Shown here piece by piece: positions 57,401 through 64,000 of a stretch of 64,000 nt of DNA (within the stretch, counting starts at the first letter, position 1; every line of letters begins with the position of its first letter). A program made the position numbers and the translations under genes. The stretch comes from Hybos culiciformis (taxonomy: Eukaryota; Arthropoda; Insecta; Diptera; Hybotidae). The stretch lies in the NCBI GenBank assembly GCA_964007475.1, contig CAXFZM010000548.1, positions 1-64,000 on the forward strand, read 5' to 3'. A model generated the notes under the pieces. It saw only the letters and a program-made list of their open reading frames with translations. It did no database searches and was not told where the DNA came from.

Positions 57401-57469
57401 ATATTTTTTTTGTCAAAAAATTAAAATACGTCAAAAAAAAAAAAATTCTTTCTTGTCAAAAAAACTTAA
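54459..57469. other. AT-rich stretch; unexplained less AT-rich part at 56.56-57.18 kb
   Basis: 54459-56560 is plain AT-rich DNA. From 56560 to 57180 base composition rises and words such as GCTGAAATTTGGCACACAGG and GGCCAGGCCGCATG appear, as in old repeats or a decayed gene, but no frame or repeat end was convincing. Frames at 56702-56941 and 56948-57142 are not recognised. Confidence 0.4.
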
Positions 57470-57473
57470 AAAA

Positions 57474-57716
57474 AACACACGAAGCAGTCATAGAACTGCC
57501 GACACAAGTTTATACTTAAAAGATTTAAACTATGAAATAACAGTGGCTACAAATGATGGGCTGCTCAGTACAAAATGTAAATTAAAATATTTTTATTTTT
57601 ATTTACATTTTGTACTGAGCAGCCCATCATTTGTAGCCATAGCCCCTGTTATTTCATAGTTTAAATCTTGAGTATAAACTTCTGTCGGCAGTTCTATGAC
57701 TGCTTCGTGTGTTTTT
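57474..57716. repeat. long hairpin, arms of about 110 bp
   Basis: Arms 57474-57582 and 57601-57716 are near-perfect reverse complements with a few indels (landmarks CACGAAGCAGTCATAGAACT and GATGGGCTGCTCAGTACAAA); the loop is 18 bp of AT-rich DNA. It ends exactly where the tandem array starts. No target duplication seen. Confidence 0.92.
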
Positions 57717-57717
57717 T

Positions 57718-58815
57718 TCAGGTAATATTAATTTCACAGGAGCTACCTATTTTGAAAAAAAAAAATTGTTCGTATATTTTGCACGACCTAACCGTAGCTC
57801 CCCACCCAAACATTTTTTTTCAGGTAATATTAATTTCTCCGGAGCTACTATTTTGAAAAAAAATTTTTCGTGTATTTTGCGTCGGCACGACCTAACCGTA
57901 TCTCCCTGCCCAAAAATTTTTCGGCTGGTAATCTTAATTTCACCGGAGCTACCTATTAAAAAAAAAATAAAAAATTCGTATATTTTGCTCCGGCACGACC
58001 TAACCGTAGCTCCCAACCCAAAATTTTTTTTCAGGTAATCTTAATTTCACCGGAGCTACCTATTTAAAAAAAAAAAAAATTTTCGTATATTTTGCTCCGG
58101 CACGACCTAACCGTAGCTCCCCACCCAAAATTTTTTTTTCAGGTAATATAAATTTCACCGGAGCTATCTATTTGAAAAAAAAAATTTTTCGTATATTTTG
58201 CTCCGGAACGACCTAACCGTAGTTCTCCACCCAAAATTTTTTTTTCAGGTAATCTTAATTTCACCGGAGCTACCTATTTAAAAAAAAAAATTTTTCGTAA
58301 ATTTTGCTCCGGCACAACCTAACCGTAGCTCTTTACCCAAAAATTTTTTTTCAGGTAATAATAATTTGACCGGAGCTACCTATTTTGAAAAAAAAATTTT
58401 TTCGTATATTTTGCGTCGGCACGACCTAACCGTACCTCCCTGCCAAAAATTTTTCGGCTGGTAATCTTAATTTCATCGGAGCTACCTATTTAAAAAAAAA
58501 AAAAAAAATCGTATATTTTGCTCCGGCACGACGTAACCGTAGCTCCCCACTCAAAATTTTTTTTCAGGTAATCTTAATTTCACCGGAGCTACCTATTTAA
58601 AAAAAAAAATAAAATTTGGTATATTTTGCTCCGGCACGACCTAACCGTAGCTCCCCACCCAAATTTTTTTTTTAGGTAATCTTAATTTCACCGGACCTAT
58701 CTATTTAAAAAAAAAAAAAAATTTCGTATATTTTGCTCCGGCACGACCTAACCGTAGCTCCCCACCCAAAAATTTTTTTTCAGGTAATCTTAATTTCACC
58801 GGAGCTTTCTATTTT
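57718..58815. repeat. 11-copy tandem array, about 105 bp per unit
   Basis: Each unit reads CAGGTAAT.TTAATTTCACC, GGAGCTACCTATTT, an A run, TTTTTCGTATATTTTGCTCC, GGCACGACCTAACCGTAGCT, CCCCACCCAAAATTTTTT. Units starting near 57926 and 58456 share a variant (TCGGCTGGTAAT preceded by CTCCCTGCC), five units apart, which suggests a higher-order block of five. Frames inside are artefacts. Confidence 0.95.
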
Positions 58816-59045
58816 GAAAAAAAAATTTAGTTTTAAAATAATTTGTAAACGAAAGATTTTTAAAATTAATTTGAATTTAAATTTTTCGCGCCTAATTATT
58901 TTGTTTTTATAAATAACAAATGATTATTGAACTACCTATTTTGAAAAAAAAAAAAAAAACTTAATTTTAAATAATTTGTAAACGAAAAATTTTTAAAAAA
59001 TAATTTGAATTTAAATTTGTCGCGCCAAATTATTTTGTTTTTATA
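58816..59045. repeat. tandem duplication of about 112 bp
   Basis: Two copies of an AACTACCTATTTTGAAAAAA-led unit running through ATAATTTGTAAACGAAA and TCGCGCC(T/A)AATTATTTTG. It continues the array with a changed sequence. Confidence 0.8.
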
Positions 59046-59540
59046 AATGACAAATAAATGACAAATAAATGACAAATAAATGATAAATGATAAATTGTTT
59101 TTATAAATGACCACTAATTTTTTTGAGTATTGAAACGTCAAAAACTATGTCAGTTCGAATTCGATTTCGAATGTCGAATGAGTATTCTGAAAATGAATTT
59201 TTCCCCCTACAGAATTACTCAATTATATCATACAACGCGCCTAAGAAGTATAAACTTCAAAAAAAATTAAAGATTATTATACTTTTCTTATGAAAATAAC
59301 TTTCCAATTAACTCAATAACTTAGAAAAACATTTTGAAAATTTCTTCCTGACAAAAATAAAAGTTTACAAAAATTTTAATTTTTTTTTTATTATTAATAT
59401 TTTTATTGAAAATAAATTGTAAAAATTTTCACTTCAAATATATACCTGCTTTCATGCATACAATTTAATACATAAAAATACGATCCAAAAAAAAAAATAA
59501 AAATACAATATATTTTTTTTGATTATGAAAATATCTGACG
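59046..59540. other. AT-rich stretch, no gene seen
   Basis: Short GACAAATAAAT repeats at 59047-59090, otherwise nothing. Confidence 0.5.
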
Positions 59541-59546
59541 ATCAGA

Positions 59547-60151
59547 TGTGGAATCCTGTGGATCGTCAGATTATGTGGAATCTTGTGGATCCTTTCATTT
59601 TAGTCAAGCCGCGTTAAGGAACTACTGTGGTATATTCGTACCGAATCTTACTTACCTTGTACACCCCGTGGTACATTTGTACCTGATCCTTGCTACTTAC
59701 ATTCTTGTTCTTACCTGGCACACCCATTACTTTGTACATGTTGCATTAAACGCAACTGTACTTTAAATTCCGAACAAAGTTTCAAAGAATAAAACTTGAC
59801 TTTAATTTATTTTCTAACGATAAAATATGTTTGCATAAACATACATATTTTATCATTATTATCTATTTTAATATTTAATTCAAGTGGATCTCATATAACA
59901 TGCCAAATATTTTCCCACATACGATTTGTCTGTCATGCACTTGTGCATTGTCTTAAATATTTTGTATTCCAGTTCATTTCCCATTATGTTTCTCTCTTTA
60001 TAATCTATGCATGCAATTTGCGTGCATAGAAAAATAACATATAAACTAATTAGCATAATTAATTAGGATCATTCTCAGTGTCAAAGTCAATCGATAAAGA
60101 TCATAAGTTCTAAAAATAAAGTGTTTTATTTTAATAAGTACAGGCATCACA
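59547..60151 (+). repeat. 5' LTR of gypsy element G3 (left edge uncertain)
   Basis: The right edge ...CAGGCATCACA is fixed by the primer site that follows. AATAAAGTGTTTTATT at 60116 is a likely polyadenylation signal. The left edge is taken as TGTGGAATCCTGTGG near 59547 but the partner LTR is outside the window, so it may be off by tens of bases or more. Confidence 0.65.
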
Positions 60152-60166
60152 TGGCGACCGTGACAG
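60152..60166 (+). promoter_or_regulatory. primer binding site, tRNA-Arg
   Basis: TGGCGACCGTGACAG, the same tRNA-Arg complement as in G1 and G2. Confidence 0.9.
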
Positions 60167-60997
60167 CCTTCATTAAATTTTTTAAAAATTAATAAAGTTT
60201 TTTTTTTGGAAGAAAAGTAAATTAAAGTTTTTTTTAAAAAAAGAAAAATTAAAATAAATAAATGTTTTTGAAATAAGTGAAGTTTTTTGGAAAAAAAAAT
60301 TAAAAATTAAGTAAAGTAAATTAAATTTTTTTTGGAGAAATTAAAGTAAAATTTTTTTGGAAGAAATTAAAGTAATTTTTTTTGGAATAACGAAAATATA
60401 AAATAAAGTCAATAGAAAAATGAAAGTGAGTGTTTTAGAAAAATATAAATAAATAGAAAATTTTTAAAATCCGAAAAAAAAAAATGGTTTTTGAGAATAA
60501 AATCCACAAAAAAAAAAGTTAAAACAGTGAAAGTAAAATTAAAATTTTAACAAAATTTAAACAAAAAAAAATTATTAAAGAAAAAAGAAAAACTCAAAAA
60601 AATTTGAAAATATAATGAAAAAGGGAAAATTCATCTAACAAAAAAAGGACAGAAAATATTAAGTTTAAATTTATGTAAAATAGAAAACAAATAAATTATA
60701 GAACAGAAGAAAAATAACAAACAAAAGTGGAATTAAAAAATCAAAATAAAAATGTAAAACAATTTATCCACACGAAAACCTTTTAAGCACAAAAGTAATA
60801 GAAAAAAATTCAGAAATATTAAAAAGAAAATATTGAGAAAATTACCACAAAATATTGAATAAAATTAAGTTTTAAAAATTAAAAAAAGAAATTAACACAA
60901 AAAAAAAAGAGGACTTAATAGCCCCCAGAAAATCAACGGCTAAATAATCTTTTAATTTCGAAAATTTTGCATAATAAAAATTTTATTTGAAATCCCA
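60167..60997. other. A-rich leader of gypsy element G3
   Basis: A-rich, no gene. Confidence 0.6.
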
Positions 60998-61915
60998 ATG
61001 GGTAAAACGGAATCTAAAGAAATTGCCCCAGTAAATTCGGGCACTGTAGTAAACACAGTCGAGGTGCAACAAGCCTCTATCGTTAACAGTGACATTATCA
61101 TTTTACTTTACATTTTGACAATACTGTCGTTATTGTCCCCAATTACAGCAAGGGGGGGACCAGGACGAATAAACAAACAGAAAAATAAACAAATTAACAA
61201 CGTTCCCGAAGTACCCCAAAATAATGTTTTTAAGATGAATTTAAATCTGACTAGTTTTTCAAAGTTAAAAACTGAAATGAGCGGTGTTTTTAATACCTAC
61301 TTAGTAGACACAGGAGCGGATATTTCCGTATTTAAGTCGGATAAGCTTCTTAAAACAGCTAAAATAAATAATAGTGGTAGTAGTAAACGATAAGTGGAGT
61401 AGGGGGGAATTCGATAAAGACCCAGGGAACTGTAGATACAGATATAATTTGCAAAGGGGCTGATTTTCACATTCATATTGCCCATCATTTTAAAATAGTC
61501 GATCCAAGTTTTCCTATACCTACGGATGGTATAAAATTTACAAAATGTGGCACAGTGCCACGAAAAAGAAATATTTCAATAAGGGTCAGTCTATGGTCAC
61601 ATTGGCGTAGACCCCTTATTGTAACAACAACAAAAGAATTTTACTTAAAAAAAATAAACATTTACAAGAAAAGAAATAAAAAAAAAATTTCAATATAGAA
61701 AAAAACATTAAAACCTTTTTAGTAACATGCTACAGGTAGAACTAACCCAACTCGAAGTTGAAGACTTACCGACTTCATCATTCACTCCGTTGTTCTCAGA
61801 GAGTGCAAAAAAGTTGGAAGGTATCGACGATGATAATACCGTAGATTTTGAAGACTATATTAAAGAATTAAAATATAGAAATTTTGATTTTAATACAAAA
61901 AAAGAAATTGTTTAA
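60998..61915 (+). pseudogene. small N-terminal ORF fused to retropepsin, gypsy element G3
   Basis: 131 codons start MGKTESKEIAPVNSGTVVNT, a Gly-2 start that could be myristoylated. A hydrophobic stretch (residues 31-45, IIILLYILTILSLL) follows, then a basic linker and YLVDTGADISVFKSDKL, the retropepsin active site with an intact DTGAD. After a frameshift at 61385 other frames give GTVDTDIICKG and KIVDPSFPIPTDGIKF, the rest of the protease. 61727-61915 resembles the spacer before RT (EVEDLPTS...). No gag lies between the small ORF and protease, so gag may have been deleted here. RT is not found. Confidence 0.7.
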
Positions 61916-63790
61916 TCAAAAAAAAAAAAAAGAAACTACACAATAATTCTGAACCTAAATGTTAAAAGAAATAGGAAAGAAATTTTTTTATATAAAAACA
62001 GAAAAAGTGAGAAAAATAATTTTTTTTACAACTCTAAAATTTAAAATTGAACATTAACTTTTTTTAATTAAAAGATTACATTAAACATTTTAAAATTCAA
62101 AAAAAAAAATATAGTAATAATTAAAGAAATTCAAAAAAAATAATAATAATTAAAGAAATATAATATTTTGAAAAGAACACAGAAAAAAAAAACTTAAAAA
62201 AAAAAAAGTTAAACAAAATAAAGAAAGTTTGATAAAGAAAACTTAAAAAAAAATTTTTTTTTCCAAAATTCAACATCACCATCATTCAACAAACAACAAA
62301 GGAGAGCATCTAGATTCTATATCAACATCAGCATCGTATCCAGATATTGATTGCAACAGGGAAGTAAATTGCGTCAAGTAGTGAGTAGTTTTTTGTTTTT
62401 TGTACGTCATTATTTTAATTCGCCTCAATTAAACAACGATTTGCAATATAATCGATAATCTATTTCGAAAAAATAATAATTTTTAAACATTTTTTTAAAA
62501 AATAAAAATTTTTCTTGTAAATGAATATCGTAAATGATGAGATATAAATTTTGATAACAATAAAATCAAAATACTATTATACATATAAAATGAAAAAATA
62601 ACATTGTACAATTTAAAAAAAAAATAAAAATTTTTATGGAATAAGTTTTTTCCAAAATACGTTTAATATTTAAAAATAATAGATTTGGTTGTTTTCCAAT
62701 TCATAAAATTTGATAATTGATCATTACAAAAAAAAAAAAAAACTACCAAATGTTTTGTTTGAAAAAAAATCCTTTGTTAAATAAATTATAGTTGTTCATA
62801 ATATTAAAAAAAAAAAAAAATTTGGAATTGTTGCTTTATTTTTCTATGAAAAAATTTGAAATATTATTAAATCAAAAGAAAATAAAATTTTGATAAAAAA
62901 AAAAAGAGGAGAATTAATTACATCTATATTTTGATTCACAATTTCATAACAGTATACTAGTAAATAGTTACATTTTATTTGCAGCGAATTTTTAGGTGGC
63001 GAAAGCCTCGCCCCATGCGCATTGCAAAATTTTTTTTTGGGCAATATTTAAATTTTTGTATCGTTTTTTTCAGCAAATTATTAATTGGCGAAAGCCTCGC
63101 CCCATGCGCATCGCAAAATTTTTTTTGGAAATATTTAAATTTTTTTTAAAGAAAATACTTTCATCCAAAGCGTAATTTTTTTGGGAATTGACAAAATCAT
63201 AAATGTTTTTTTTACAAAATAATTGTAAAAGTAAAATTTGAAAGAAAATATTCGTATACATTATTTGAGAAAATCGATTTCGTTTTTCATTTCTCAATAT
63301 TTTGAAAAATTGAATTATTATTTTATAATCGTTAAATAATTTTATTAAGATCAAAATTATTGTACAATTTTAGCTCTTTTTAAAATAAATTTCAGCTACG
63401 GAATTATTAAGGTGGCGACAGGCCTCGCCCTAAATTTATGGCCAATTTTTTTTTGAAAATTTTTAACTAAAAAAAAAAAAAAAAAAAACAGGAAAAAATA
63501 GGAATAAAATTTTTTCATAGATCAAGGTCAATGACAATAACACATAATTGTTAGTATATTTTTGCTAAAGAAAAAAAACAATTTTTTATATAGTCTGCAA
63601 AACGTATGTGGCAGTGAGAATGAATATTATAAGAAAAGAATAAAATAGGTTAATTGTTGTTTTGAAAATACGAATTTTTTTTTCATATATACACGTCTAG
63701 GTAACAATAGTTTCATTTTAAAATTTCTTTGAAAATTTCATTAATAAATCCTTTTAAAAGTATCCTTTTAAAAGTACCTCACTCTGAGTA
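61916..63790. other. AT-rich leader-like DNA with repeated hairpins
   Basis: No gene. CAACATCA-rich words at 62270-62350 resemble the pre-gag leaders of G1 and G2. Hairpin repeats are listed separately. Confidence 0.5.
62993..63432. repeat. three GGCGA-AAGCC-TCGCC hairpin repeats
   Basis: GGTGGCGAAAGCCTCGCCCC at 62995, TTGGCGAAAGCCTCGCCCCA at 63085 and GGTGGCGACAGGCCTCGCCC at 63411. The first two also share CATGCGCAT(T/C)GCAAAATTTTTTT and lie 89-90 bp apart; the third is about 325 bp on. Each can form a GGCGA/TCGCC stem. Confidence 0.85.
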
Positions 63791-63816
63791 TCATTTAATG
63801 TCATTTAGTTTAGGTT

Positions 63817-64000
63817 ACAAAAATTTTATCAAAGCTCACAAAGATACATTTGACAAAAGTTTCTAAACCTCCAAGTGGGCAAACAAGGGAAAAACACCTT
63901 AGAATTTTAGTTGAAGAATACAATAGTATTCTTGCCATATTGCGTGAGTTTGAGAAAAACTTCCCAGGAAATAAGAATAATTTAACCTTTTATGAACGCT
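63817..64000 (+). CDS. start of an open frame running off the window, gag-like
   Basis: After TTTAGTTTAG, a possible splice acceptor, a frame is open to the window end (VTKILSKLTKIHLTKVSKPP..., REKHLRILVEEYNSILAILR). Helical, charged composition resembles the start of mdg1-type gags such as the one at 13217, and its position after a CAACA-rich leader fits. There is no ATG in this part. It could be gag of G3 or of another element, or a host exon. Confidence 0.35.

Noticed and set aside
57747..58038. ORFs across the 105-bp array
   Set aside because: Frames are created by the repeat unit and change with A-run length.
59548..59766. 72-codon ORF
   Set aside because: It lies within the predicted LTR of G3 and has no motif; likely chance.

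Overview
This window is AT-rich nuclear DNA from an arthropod, most likely an insect. The evidence is the mix of transposable elements: BEL/Pao and Ty3/gypsy retrotransposons with tRNA-Arg primer sites, Tc1, PIF-Harbinger, many hAT-like elements, a Penelope-like element and R1-like non-LTR elements. Three copies have spliceosomal introns or target duplications that show they are eukaryotic insertions. I cannot name the species; Hemiptera is only a guess. I recognise no complete host gene. The one weak hint of one is a set of exon-like segments on the minus strand at 3.66-4.67 kb.

Layout. 1-5.5 kb: mostly plain AT-rich DNA with a pogo/Tigger-like MITE (1.12-1.67 kb), a 103-bp tandem array (2.60-3.29 kb) and an inverted repeat near 4.0 kb. 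5.5-23.46 kb is one large nest. An old BEL/Pao element (B) keeps a bit of RT and env on the left and the rest of env plus an LTR on the right. Inside its env sits a second BEL/Pao element (A, 5922-21967, duplication AACA) with gag, protease, RT, RNase H, integrase and env, all broken. A carries a hAT in its leader and, in pol, a gypsy element (G1, 10528-17316, duplication TGTT). G1 carries a MITE in its leader and a minus-strand non-LTR element in gag.

23.6-27.4 kb: a TIR element built around an AGGGGAATGACA array, then a hAT-type element with an internal tandem repeat. 27.41-43.26 kb is a second nest. A Tc1 transposase gene is cut into three pieces by a 7.4-kb PIF-Harbinger element (28096-35517, duplication CTG, with both a Myb-like gene and a four-exon transposase) and by a 7.2-kb gypsy element (G2, 35667-42881, duplication ATTA). 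The Harbinger element holds a Penelope-like remnant and a TIR element with tRNA-like arms. G2 holds a 1.7-kb TIR element, with a MITE inside it, and a second MITE.

43.4-48.0 kb: a dispersed repeat that also occurs in inverse orientation at 28.6-29.4 kb, several hAT and foldback elements. 48.2-52.3 kb: an R1-like non-LTR element interrupted by a non-LTR tail and by a nearly intact Tc1 (50501-52143). 52.65-54.45 kb: a TIR element with an 8-bp duplication and a hAT MITE inside it. 57.47-58.82 kb: a long hairpin next to an 11-copy tandem array. 59.5-64 kb: the 5' part of a third gypsy element (G3) with LTR end, tRNA-Arg primer site, protease and leader hairpins, running off the window.

Functionally the window is a transposon graveyard. 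Its value is that target-site duplications date the insertions relative to one another.
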